DNA of 64,000 nucleotides, from contig JBHGNT010000016.1 of the NCBI GenBank assembly GCA_043228905.1, forward strand, positions 12,276,001 through 12,340,000, given 5' to 3'. The translations under genes and the position numbers were made by a program. The number at the start of each line of letters is the position of its first letter. Within the stretch, counting starts at the first letter, position 1. The stretch comes from Azolla caroliniana (lineage: Eukaryota; Polypodiophyta). Below are positions 43,095 through 53,348 of the stretch, piece by piece. Below the pieces are notes generated by a model. That model ran no database searches. It was given only the letters and a program-made list of their open reading frames with translations, and was not told where the DNA came from.

Positions 43095-43367
43095 TGTCAG
43101 GAACTACACGCTCCCGATGAACAACGCTCGGCCTCTACCAAGCTTAGAATCAAAACACAGAAAATGGGAATGAATGCACGACACAATGGAGAGAAGAGTA
43201 CACAGGATGTTTACGTGCAAAACCCAAACACGGGAAAAACCATGGCAATCCACTGACTGCTAACTATCACTATGTAACAATATACAATAGATGAACACAT
43301 AGGCAACGACCTCTTGTTCACTGTCTTCGCCATAGGCGGCGGTTACAACAGAGATACGAACTCTTCG

Positions 43368-43417
<50 letters not shown>

Positions 43418-43779
43418 CACTGTTGTGCTCTAATCTTGCGCCAACAAGAATGACAACAACAACTTACTCTAAGTTTGCCCTAAGTCATATTTATACTAAT
43501 ATAACTTTTTGGCTATTTACAAATATAGCCCCGATGGACTCTCAGAAAACACATTTACGAATATGTCCCTTCATCTGGTGAGCACTTCTCACCGGGCCTT
43601 CACCATCCATCTCTTGCCGGGTACTCGTCATCTGGTTCTCACCGGGTCTTCCGTAGCCGGGTACTCCACATCCAGTTCTCACCGGGTCTTCCGTAGCTGG
43701 GTACTCCACATCCGGTTTCGGCCTCGACCTGTTTCCTAACAATTCTCACTTCCCATCCGAAGGGACCTATTTCCTAACA
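43095..43779 (-). repeat. C2 5' LTR
   Basis: 685 bp, TGTTAGGAAATAGG (43779) to CCTGACA (43095) on the minus strand. It contains a (CT)n run at about 43371-43412. The TATA palindrome (about 43489-43512) has one mismatch in the stem. The U3 41-bp unit (GTACTCC...TCTTCCGTAGC) is present about 2.5 times near 43618-43720. Confidence 0.92.
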
Positions 43780-43784
43780 ATTCT

Positions 43785-44353
43785 CGGGTGCGCTTGGGTT
43801 GTGTCACCTCGACATGCCAAACTTGAGGGGGAGAATAGTCTCGAAAGACCGAGAGGAAGGGAGCGGAAGAGGCCGCGACACCGAGTCAAACACCGAGTCG
43901 GATGACGAATTCGACTTCCGATCGGCTGAAGAAGCCGAGGGCGGATCCATGGAAGAGTCGAAAAGTAGACATAAGGGGAGAAGCCGAAAGAAAGAGCCGA
44001 AGCCAACCAAGCATGGGGGAGATGACACCGTCAAGGACGAGAAGACCGAAGACGAGTTGGAGATAGCCAACTCGGACGAGAGCGAAAACCGATGGGAGGT
44101 AGCCAAGTCGGTTCGGATGTTTGATTCGGATACACTGAATCAACGGAGGGCCAAGCGAAAAAGAAGGCAGTAGGAGAAGTTCCAACACCGCTACAACAAG
44201 GGAGCTGTGAAGGGCCGTGGGAGCAGACAAGCCGACCGGAAGAGTGCGCAAAGTCAAACAGGCCGAGGAGTGCGAGCGAGGCGTGGAGCCAGGAGGAACT
44301 GGAGCGGTGATCCGGAAGATCCCGAAGAGCCTCAAGTTGAGCTTGAGGGGGAG
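43785..44353 (+). pseudogene. C1 pol C-terminal extension (charged tail)
   Basis: This continues the RNase H frame: LGLCHLDMPNLRGRIVSKDR and then about 180 residues of alternating acidic and Lys/Arg-rich sequence ending VELEGEC. One TAG (44171) interrupts it. The stop lies over the LTR edge, and the purine tract GAGGGGGAG is used as coding sequence. Most copia polyproteins end soon after the LRG block, so this tail of roughly 180 residues is unusual. No domain recognised. Confidence 0.75.
44345..44353 (+). promoter_or_regulatory. C1 polypurine tract
   Basis: GAGGGGGAG directly before the LTR start TGTTGAGAG. Confidence 0.8.
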
Positions 44354-44791
44354 TGTTGAGAGACAAGCTTAACATTGCCCGGATCGGCTGAGCAAGCTAA
44401 GGACCGGATCGGTTGGGACCGATCGGTGAGGCCGGATCGGTTGGAAACCAGTACGCAGACTGGTGCGTAGGAAGGCCAGATCGGCGTAGAAACCGGGAGG
44501 CCATCGTAAAGATATTCCGCAAGGAATATATTTGGGAGTTAGTGTAGGGGCTCCTTAATGAGCATTGAAGTACTGTCAGTACTTCTGTCATTCCGAAAAG
44601 GACTTGTATAAATGTGTTCATTGAACACACACGATGTATAGATTGAGTATTATTTTTGGATAAAGTTATCATGTTTACTCTCTCTCTCTCTCTCTCTCTC
44701 CCGTGCATACTGTGCAAACCTAAGCTTTCCACTGAACCTATGTTTTCTATTGTTCGGTTTCCTATATTGCTTCTGCACGCCATTCTTTTCA
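44354..44791 (+). repeat. C1 3' LTR
   Basis: 438 bp, TGTTGAGAG to CTTTTCA. U3 contains three CCGGATCGG motifs. TATA is near 44607. Two hairpins flank it: AGTACTG-T-CAGTACT (about 44570-44584) and GTGTTCA-T-TGAACAC (44614-44628). A (CT)n run is at about 44678-44700. The right flank is C1-family gag in the opposite orientation. Confidence 0.9.
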
Positions 44792-45735
44792 GTTCTTTGT
44801 GCCTTCGGTCTTGCTCTTGCCGGCCGCTACCATTGCGAGCCGATCCGCCTCCGTGTACAACATCCAGCTGTCAGTGGATGCACTTGTTGACGCATTGGTG
44901 TGGTTCTCCTCTACAAGGAGCATCGACTATAAGTGGAAAAATGAAGGCATATTCTCCCTTGTACACATAGTAATTCGGAACTTCGGCGCCACCTTGACTC
45001 CCCCTTCTTGTGGAGGGTCCAAAACTGCTATGGGCATGTTCTCTATGCCTTCGGTCCTGCTCTTGCCGGCCACTACCATTGCGAGCTGACCCACCTCGTC
45101 CACCACGCCCACAGGGCCAATCCTCCTCCGTGTACAACATCCGGTTGTCAGTGGGTGCACTTGTTGATGCACTGGCGTGGTTCTCCTCTACAAGGAGCAT
45201 CGACTGTAAGTCGAAAAATGAGGGCGTAATTTCCCTTGTACACACAACAGTTCGGAATGCTCCGAACTTTGACGCCAAACCTCCGAGAAAAATTTGCACC
45301 ATATCGGCTTCTTCGATATTCACATCGATGGAGGCTAGACAGTCACCAATGTCCTTGATTTTGGAGGTGTAGTTTGCCACCGACAAGTCGCGTTGTCGTA
45401 GGTTGCTCAGCTCCTGTTGGAGTTGAAGCTTCCTGGCTGTAGTGCTTGCGGCGAAAATCTTCTTCAAATTTCCCCAAGCATCTTTCGGCGTTTTTGCATC
45501 CCCAATGAAGCTTAGGAGCTATTCGCCCACACAAGACGCGAAGCAATACAGTACTTTGCTCGCCGACTATTCTCACACTGGAAAATCTCTGTGTCTCAAT
45601 TCGGGTGCTGTGTCATTTGCTCCGTCGACATAGCTCCAGTAACGGTGCCCGAGCAGGTACTGCTGCCTCTTGTAGGACCAAGATGCATAGTTGTTTCTGT
45701 CAAGCTTCTCTGTCGGAAGCGAGTTAGCCATGCCT
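44792..45735 (-). pseudogene. C1b gag
   Basis: From the right: PTEKLDRNNYASWSYKRQQY near 45700 (copia gag start), a stop-broken middle, then KIFAASTTARKLQLQQELSN and SFFDLQSMLLVEENHASAS near 45200. About 245 bp is duplicated in tandem: 45046-45240 repeats at 44800-44960, including the LLVEENHA block. Confidence 0.85.
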
Positions 45736-45827
45736 CTATCCATCGGTTTATACCTGTTCTTCTTGGTTGGTTTTCTTTTCAAGCTATGTCGGCTGCAGAG
45801 GTTCTCAACCCTCACGCTCTGATACCA

Positions 45828-45912
45828 TGTAAAAGAATAGCGTGCGGAAGCAATAGAAAACCGAACACAGAAACGCAGGTTTAATGGAGAACTTAGAATA
45901 TACACAGTACAC

Positions 45913-45950
<38 letters not shown>

Positions 45951-46151
45951 ACACAGAAACTCAATTCAAAAATAATACTCAATCTGTAATACTCTGTACA
46001 TCGTATGTGTTCAGTGAACACGCTTATACAAGTCCATACGGACTCACACGAGCGTTTGACACTAACTACAAGACATTAACTACTTAGTAGTCAAGGCTGC
46101 TATAAGGCTTCCGATTACTGATGGATCCGGCTAACCGGCTCCCCAGCTCAT
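45828..46151 (-). repeat. C1b 5' LTR, inner part
   Basis: Plus strand TGTAAAAGAATAGCG..., matching the 56175-56615 LTR closely for 324 bp. It contains a (GA)n run (45914-45950) and the hairpin GTGTTCA-G-TGAACAC (46007-46021). It ends at the G1b LTR without the rest of U3. Confidence 0.9.
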
Positions 46152-46591
46152 TGTTACCGATTAGGAACACGGTCCGCGGTCAGTCCTTCGACCTGGACCT
46201 CCAAGTGGGTGTGGAACAACAAATAGGCTTCTAAGCGTAATGCGTAGGGGAAGGTTCCCTGTAACCTATCAGCATATACGGGGAACGGCTACAACCGAAT
46301 CCCTACCAAGGGTTACACTTACGCACCTGAACGCTTAGGTATTCAAAACACACACAGTAGATTAGCCGTAGCTATACACAAGAAATAAGAGAAGATAGGA
46401 TTCTATTATCAGACGTTTCTTTACATTCCCAAAATTACACGCACCCTCTATCAGAGGTTTTCTGCCCTTTATATACGTAAGGTCTATTTAGCCGTTCACG
46501 CTTCCTGCGTGAACCATTACATGCGTTATGCTCTTATATTATTTCTTATTCCTACGCTTTTGTGCGTCGGTTACTATTCCGGCGGACAACA
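46152..46591 (-). repeat. G1b 3' LTR
   Basis: Plus strand TGTTACCGATTAGG to GGACAACA, the reverse complement of the G1a LTR layout. TATATA lies near 46471 on the opposite strand. Confidence 0.92.
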
Positions 46592-46638
46592 CCTAGCACG
46601 CCTGTGGGACAGTGCCTTGGCACGTCGAACCCATCCCG

Positions 46639-49407
46639 TTAATCTTCTTCCAAAATGGCCCGGATGTTTGGCTCTCCTGCGGTGTCCGCGTTCGTAGGTG
46701 ACGTAGAGCCCGTAGGTGCATCGTGGTGTGGCTCCCCTATTTGGTCGGGCTGGTTTCTCCCGGAGTCGCCGTCGCCATGTGTGGGCAGTCCGGGTACGGT
46801 GGACTCTTCTTGAGCTAGTGGGTTGGGCTCCGCCGTTGTCGTGCTTGCAGTCGGCTGCGACTATGCCTCTATTGTTACATCCTCCGTAGTGTCGGCCGTT
46901 TTTGTACGTTCCGGGAGGTGGGACGGAGATTCCGCCTAGCCCCCACCATTGTCCGTGTGGTTTGATGATAGTGTGGGCTCGTGTGTATGAACCTCTTGTT
47001 GTGCAGTGGTTTCGTTGTCTGGTCCTGTGGGGAACTCCGCTCATCGGTCCCCGCTATTCTCCATTGTTGTCATTTCTGGTGATCGGACCTAAGGTTCCTC
47101 TTCTTCGGTCGTGCCTTGAATTGGCATCTCGCTGGATTCCTCATTTGTGTGTGTGTTGCCGGTTTGTGTGATCTGGTGAAATAGCTCCTCCTGGCTTTCA
47201 CCAAAATCATCTAAGAGCTGCGCGAATTCTTCGGAGTGTTGGTCCGCTAGCGCGCGATAGTCTTGCGCTAGGTCCTCTCGTACGACCGCAATGCTCTCCT
47301 CATTTAGTTTATAGAAACCTCGACCGTTTTTTCGCCGGTTCTCCCAGTCCGCACCATACACGTGCAATTCCGTTGGTTGGGTTGCCCACGCCATCCATCC
47401 TTTGTCCAGCGCTGTTCTCAATTGCGTTGTGAACCTTTCTCGATTTGTTTGGAGAAGGATACGCACGCAACCATCCAGACGCACGCAACCATCGTATGTG
47501 ATGGCCGTGCAATGGTTGCGTGCGTCTTCCATCGACTTCTGGAGATTTGCGATTTCCTGCTGTTTAACCGTTGCCGCTTCCTCGTACGTGGCCTTCAGGC
47601 CCGCCCACAACTGGGATTCCTTTGCATGTTGTTCTTCTAATTTCCCCATTTCATTGTTTAGGCGGATTTCGAGCTGATGCCTTCTGTCTTGTTCGACCAC
47701 CATACCTTCTTTTTTTCTAATAAGGCCCGGACTCTCGCTATTCCCGCCTCCGATTTCTTCGCGTCCTCCCGTAATTGGGCATTGTCGTCTTTTGTCCGGA
47801 TGTGTTGACCTACCTTCGTAGCGGGTTTCTCTTCAAGGGTTTTTACCGCCTTCCGGCCGTTAGCCCGTATCTCCTTTTCTCTGTCTGAGGATTGTCGTAG
47901 TTGCACGACCCTTTTCTCTTTTGAGGCGATGGCGGTTTGAGCCTCTATTTCTTCTTTCAGAGCGTCGATGGCGTGGTTCGGTGGTGGGGTTGCATGTTTC
48001 ACCGTAGTCGCGTGAGCTTCCAACTCCGTGATGCGTGCGTTGGCTTTTTGCAGTTTGACTTGGGTCAGTTTAACCTTCTTCCAGACATTCTTATTTTTTA
48101 CGGCCATCTCCTTGGCGCCTGTGTTGACCTTTGCCAGTGCCCGATGGACTTCGACTAGGGCCGTGTTTAATGGGGGTATCTCCATCCCCACCCGGCATAC
48201 CCTGGCGTTCCTCTGTCTGCCGAACCTGGCTAGCCGTTCCTCATCGTTGCTCTCCGTCGTTTGTGTTAGGGCGCGCTCGATCATCTAGCGTTCCGCATGC
48301 TCTTCGGCCATTTGTTGGGCGGCTTTTACCTGTTGTGTTGCCCAGAACTCCATGAGCTCAAAAGAAGTGCCGAACTGTAAGAGGGCGCTGAACTCGTGGG
48401 CCGTATCCAGGATATCTGGATATGCCAAAACCTTGCTTTCCGCCGTCAATATGGCTTTCCCTCGTTGGGATTGGGTCGTAATGATTGGTTGTGGCTCCCG
48501 GATGATTTCGAAGGTGGTATTGGGTTCCGTAGCTGCGGAGCCATCACCTTCGGTCGGTGTTTCTCTCATCGTGGGGGCGTTTTTTACCAACCCCCGCCCA
48601 TCTTTCCTGTCCAATCTACGCCGTTTTGGTCTGGGACTCTCCCGCTGTGTTTCGGTGTCTGGCTCTGGGGTTGCTTCCATGGAACGTGTCGGTTGTTCCT
48701 CCTGCGTTGTCCGTGTGTCCGGCTGGTCGGTAGGAGGTGTTGTCCTTGGGTCCGGTTGGGCGGGTTGGGGTTCCCACTCTGGGGCCGATAACTCCGCTAA
48801 CTCCGCTAACCCCCAGTTGATGGCACAACCCTTCAAAGGTATTGATAATGATGCCCGCCTTCTGCTTAGGCATCCCATATGCGTTGATATGTACGCAGCC
48901 GACTTCTAGCAGGAACTTGGCAACTTCACGGAAGAAGGGATCCAGAATCTGCTTTGTTCTATAGGCCTTGGCGGAGGAGGAATATGGACCAAAATACCGT
49001 TGTAGCGCCTCTTCAGGAGGTATTTCGAAATGCCTTTCGCCTAGTGAGGATAGGTCCAACTTCTTCCGGATGGAGGAGTTGGTGACCGTGTCGATGTTAA
49101 GCTTGTTGGCGATGTCCATGGCATCCGGGTGTGGAGGTGCCTCTGCGACCCGGATGTACCCATCCAGGCGTTTCCCCACGAGCCATCGACGTAAGGCAGT
49201 AGAGATGAAGATCGGCATCGCCAGGAGAGGTTTGTGGGAAGGAGACCGGTGGTTACGGAGGGCTGAAGCTCTGTGATAGGATGGGAGAGAAGGTGAGGGG
49301 GAGGAGCGATGGGAGCGCTGATAGCTAGAAGATGGGTTTCTGTTTTGTGCAGAAAATCTTTTGTTTCCTTCTTTTTGTGGCTTAGGGTTCATTGGGCGGT
49401 GAGCCAT
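46639..49407 (-). pseudogene. G1b downstream ORF: coiled-coil protein of unknown function
   Basis: About 920 codons from ATG 49407 to TAA 46639, with a frameshift near 48870 and stops at 48285 and 47658-47700 and in the tail. The layout is the same as in G1a: N-terminal Pro/Ser/His-rich segment; conserved block (RRWLVGKRLDGYIRVAEAPP, FEIPPEEALQRYFGPYSSS, PFFREVAKFLLEVGC); linker with the intact basic cluster RPKRRRLDRK, a likely nuclear signal; long coiled coil (48150-47350); acidic tail ending LEED. The protein is separate from pol: the integrase stop is about 160 bp upstream. No membrane segment or signal peptide is visible. Function is unknown. Confidence 0.8.
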
Positions 49408-49565
49408 CGTGGCGCCGCGTGTTCTTGAACTAGGAGTTTGTGCACGCCTTTAGTCGTTTTAATAGTCGCTATCTTCTCCTTTTTTTCTTTTTTTCTTTTC
49501 GTAACGGTTATTTACCTATTTTTACATTATGATACAAGTGGGGCCGTCCATTTTACATTGCGGGT

Positions 49566-50760
49566 TCTTAGGCTCTGTCCCGTTCGGCGATGAATGGGTT
49601 TGGTGGCGTAGGGCCCAGGTAAGGTTTGAGCCGAAATCCATTCACCTTTTGCCGTACTACTTCTTCGGCTAGCATACCTAGTTGGAACTTGCCTTGTTCC
49701 GCTCCAATTATCCAGTATGGGCCGGTCCAGCGGAATCGTAACGTCCCCAGCATATGGCCCATGCGCGTTTGGAAAACTAGCACCGCTCGACCCACGGCGA
49801 ACTCCTTTTCCCTTGCGTTCTGATGTCCATCCACAAACGCTTTACGCCGTCATTGTTCCTGCTCCAGCACTGCCATGTTGTGGACGCGTTTTTCCCCTAG
49901 TTCGAGGAGTTGGTAGAGCCGTATCTCCTCCAACTTGGCTTCTGATAGTCGGTTCTGTACCTGAATTCGCAAACTCGGTATTTGAAATTCGACCGGCATC
50001 ACAGCCTCTAGCCCAAACGCTAGTCGAAACAGTGTTGATTGTATGCTTCTTTTGTAGCTGGTTCTGTACACCCATAACACACTCTGTAGTTTGGTATCCC
50101 AATCCGTTCTATTTTCATTGACGATTTTCTTCAAAATGGTCTGTAACGTCTTGTTGGTGGATTTTGCTAGTCCATTCGCCTGCGGATAATATGGCGTGCT
50201 CTTCTTATGGACTACGGCGTAATGATGTGTTAGTTCCCGAACCACCGTATTGAGAAAGTGACTCCCCTGGTCACTGATGAGCTCAATCGGGCAGCCGAAC
50301 CGGCACCAGATGTGCTCGTAAAGGAATCTGGCTGTGACGGCCGCCGTATTTTCATGTAGGGCCTTTGCTTCTACCCATTTGGTGCAGTAATCCTTGGCTA
50401 CCAATATGTATTTATTGCCCGTACAGGTTGCCGCTGGTGTGAAGGGCCCCACAAAATCCAATCCCCACTGTTGGAAGGGGTCTAGCGGTAATACGAGCTG
50501 GTGTGGCATCCTTGCGCCCTCCGCGGGCTGTCCATCCGTTGACACAAATCACACTTTCGACAATACTTGGATGCGTCCTTCTGCGTTGTTGAACACCATA
50601 GGCCCGCCTGCCATACTTTCCGGGTTGTAACGTCGCCCGCGTAATGGCCGCTTGCCGTGCCGCAGTGTGCCTCCCGTAAAACTGTTTCCTTCTCATCATG
50701 ACGTACCCCACGTCGCCAAATACCGTCACTTCCTTTGTGATATAAAACGCCTTCGACGAG
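49566..50760 (-). pseudogene. G1b integrase
   Basis: An HHCC finger in a frame near 50540-50700, then the core LDFVGPFTPAATCTGNKYIL (Asp), ELISDQGSHFLN (Asp) and YYPQANGLAKSTNK, where the catalytic Glu is Lys, near 50160. The C-terminal domain follows at 49834-49568 (GTLRFRWTGPYWIIGAEQG), separated by a stop. The Glu to Lys change alone would inactivate it. Confidence 0.88.
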
Positions 50761-50775
50761 GCAGAAGTGACGGCT

Positions 50776-51473
50776 TCAGATGGCTAGTCGTTTCTTCTCG
50801 CCCGTGCGTAATTGTGGTGGAGGCAGTTCCGTAGTTAAAAAGTACGTCATTTCCATAAGCCACTGGTCCGAAAAGGTCGATTCCGCTCTTTCTGCTAGTG
50901 TCGCTACCCGCAGGATGTCGGCGTCTAGAAAATCGTCGTCATCTTTCTGTACGGTTTCTCCATTCTCGAGTCTGCTCAAAAAATCCGCCACTACGTGTTG
51001 CGTCCCTGGTCGGTGCCGGATTACGAAATTGAATTCTTGAAGCAGTAGCATCCATCGCGCCAATTTCCCCGTCAAGGCTTGTTTCTCTATCAAATACAAC
51101 AGCGCCGAATGATCCACATGGAACATGAACTTCCTCCCTAGTAAATAATGCCGGAATGTATTGATGTTATAGATCATCCCTAGCGCCTCCCGCTCCGTTG
51201 TGGAATAATTACGCTCTGCTGTTGATAATTTGTGACTATTGCAGTACACTGGCCGGTACCAGTTTGGCTTGGTGAGCTGCATTAGCCACTTCCTATTGCT
51301 ATGTCCGAGGCGTCGATGAACACGTGGAATGGCTTTGCCCAAACTGGTGGTTGTACGACGGGGGCCTGTGTGAGCATTATCTTAAGTGACTCATAGGCCT
51401 TGTCCTCCGTTGCAGTCCATTGGAAGGGAATCCGATATACGGCAGCATGTAACGGCGTGGTGAAGTCCGCCAA
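50776..51473 (-). pseudogene. G1b RNase H
   Basis: Encodes PFHVFIDASDIAIGSG (Asp) near 51300, then after a frameshift STTEREALGMIYNINTFRHY (Glu) and FMFHVDHSALLYLI (Asp) near 51110, ending [20 protein letters not shown]. It matches the G1a piece at 15981. Confidence 0.88.
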
Positions 51474-52373
51474 TTATCGTATCATCCGACTATGCCATCG
51501 TATTTGTCCTAAAAACCGGCCGAGTGATTTCGCGTTTGTCAGAGTTTTGGCTTGTGTAATCGCTATTCCCTCCTTGCTGACTATATGGCCCAGGAGAGTC
51601 CCATTGGTCACGCCAAAAGCACATTTCGCGGGATTCAGGCTTAAGTGTGCGGCGCAACAACGTTCCAGGCACAATTGCAGGTGCGTAAAATGGTCTATGG
51701 TTCTCCCATATACCGCAAAGTCGTCTAAAAAAACTTGCATGAATGCCGGAATGTATTCCCCAAAGATCTCTGTAATTATCCATTGAAATGTTGCCAGCGC
51801 CGTCTTTAGCCCGAACATCATGACAACTGCCACATACACTCCCCAGTCCGTAACAAACGTCGTCTTCTCCTGGTCCTCGGGATGCATGTGTACCTGATTA
51901 TAGCCACTGAAGCCATCTAAAAAAATGTACATCTCATGGCCTGCAACGGCGTCCAGTACGCTATCGGTGATGGGTAAGGGAAATGCGTCCGTGATGGTTA
52001 CGGCGTTTAATTTTCGGTAATCTACGCATACCCGTATTTTGCCGTTTTTCTTTGGGACGACCACTATCGGGCTTAACCATGTCGCTTGTTTAACTGGTCG
52101 TATGAACCCCGCCTTCAAGAGCTTGTCGATTTCTTCTTTCATGCGGGTCGCGTAATTTGGGTTCATGCGGTAGCGGCGCTGCTGGACGGGTTTCGCGTCG
52201 GTTGCTAAATTGATCTTATGCTGATAGAACTTGGGATCTAACCCCTTCATGTCCCCGTGAGCCCAAGCGAACACATCCCTATATTCCATGAGTAGTGCGA
52301 TCATCGTGCTTCTCTTGTCCAGCCTTAATTCCTTTGCGATGGAGAGGACCCGGGGCTCCGATTCCGTACCCAC
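51474..52373 (-). pseudogene. G1b reverse transcriptase
   Basis: A 299-codon open frame with EEIDKLLKAGFIRPV, VVVPKKNGKIRVCVDYRKLN, MYIFLDGFSGYNQVHMHPED and QVFLDDFAVYG (catalytic DD near 51720). The FLDGFSGYNQ and FLDDF(A/S)VYG signatures point to the Athila/Tat side of gypsy. The conserved PFGL block reads MFGLKTA. RT is open, but the frames around it are broken. Confidence 0.9.
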
Positions 52374-52563
52374 ATTTACTTCTTCGAGAGCGGAAGCGGT
52401 GACTCATCATGAAATCTCCATTTCACTTTCGAATTCCGCCCGTGCTCTGCTGAGTTTCAATATGCACTGTAGGTTTGGTTCGTAAGGCTCGTCGTGAGAA
52501 ACAGTGACCGTGGCATATTCTGCCGCGGTTGCGATGACGTCTATTTCGAACAACGAAATAATC

Positions 52564-53348
52564 TGACGGGAACTCAACGCTCTATTTCGTTCCGCTCGGC
52601 CACTACCGAGATTCTTTTCATACACAGAAAACAGGAAACAAAAAAAAATAACACGCGACACAAAGGAGAGAAAAGGTACATAGAATGTTTACGTGGAAAA
52701 CCCAAAGAGGGAAAAACCACGGCAGCCCACAGGCTGCAAACTATCACTATGTTGGAATGTACAAAACAGTGAGTTCACGGAGGCAACGACCTCGTGCTCA
52801 CGATCTTCGCCACAGGCAGCGGTTACAACAGAGGCAGCGACCTCTTTCTCTCTCTCTCTCAACCTGTACACTGTTACGTGCTCACTCTTCTTCTTGCACC
52901 AACAAGGAGAAAATGACAGCAACACACTAAAAGTTTGCCCTAAGTCATATTTATACTAATATGACTTTTCAGCTATTTACAAATATAGCCTCGATGGGCT
53001 CTCAGAAACATATTTACGAATATGTCTCTTCCTCCGGTTCTCACCGGGTCTGCGTCATCCGGCTCTCCGTAGCCGGGTGCTCCTCTTCCGGTTCTCACCG
53101 GGCCTGTACCATCCGGTTCTCCGTAACCGGGTATTCCTCATCCGGTCTTCACCGGGTCTGTATCATCCAGCTCTCCGTAGTCGGGTGCTCCTCATTCGGT
53201 TTTCACCGGGCCTGCACCATCCGGCTCTCCGTAGCCAGGTACTCCTCATCCTGTCTTCACCGGGTCTGTATCATCCGACTCTCCATAGCCGGGTCCACCT
53301 CATACGGATTCTTCTCCCTTCCCATCCGGAGGGACCTGTCTCCCAACA
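52564..53348 (-). repeat. Solo LTR of the C2 family inside G1b
   Basis: 785 bp, plus strand TGACGGGAACTC to CCCAACA, flanked by TAATC on both sides (52559-52563 and 53349-53353). Removing it and one TAATC restores the G1b protease-RT frame (YLDEHPRI then ISLFEID). The TATA palindrome is at 52943-52966. U3 carries a 54-bp tandem unit about five times (53030-53300). Confidence 0.95.
53030..53300. repeat. 54-bp tandem repeat, about five copies, in the solo LTR U3
   Basis: The unit contains CACCGGG, TGTATCATCCGG and CTCTCCGTAGCCGGG. Other C2-type LTRs in the window have only two to three shorter units. The long plus-strand frame across it is an artefact of the repeat. Confidence 0.9.

Larger units (their letters stand above)
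39922..43779 (-). mobile_element. C2: Ty1/copia element with internal deletion, nested in C1
   Basis: Minus-strand copia with a complete 5' LTR (43095-43779), primer-binding site, gag, protease, integrase and the first part of RT. RT breaks off near 40305 and joins directly to the middle of its own 3' LTR (39922-40304). A deletion thus removed most of RT, RNase H and the first half of the 3' LTR. The flanking ATTCT duplication shows it was a normal insertion before the deletion. Confidence 0.92.
35738..44791 (+). mobile_element. C1: 5'-truncated Ty1/copia element carrying a nested C2
   Basis: Plus-strand copia in two parts: 35738-39921, and 43785 to the LTR end at 44791. It has gag, protease, integrase, RT, RNase H, a charged C-terminal extension, a purine tract and a 3' LTR. 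The 5' LTR and gag start are lost at the junction with G5. Removing C2 plus one ATTCT restores a continuous frame across the RNase H end. C1 itself lies in the gag region of a minus-strand relative (44792-45827). Confidence 0.9.
44792..46151 (-). mobile_element. C1b: C1-family copia fragment (gag, primer site, LTR part)
   Basis: Minus-strand copia with gag (44792-45735), primer-binding site TGGTATCAGAGC (45827-45816) and the 3' half of its 5' LTR (45828-46151). It is cut on the right by the G1b element and on the left by insertion of C1. Confidence 0.88.

Noticed and set aside
43733-43784. Alternative end of the C2 5' LTR at CCTAACAATTCTC near 43741
   Set aside because: The same CCTAACA-ATTCT string occurs twice, but only the outer one rejoins the C1 reading frame; other C2 LTRs also extend to the outer position.
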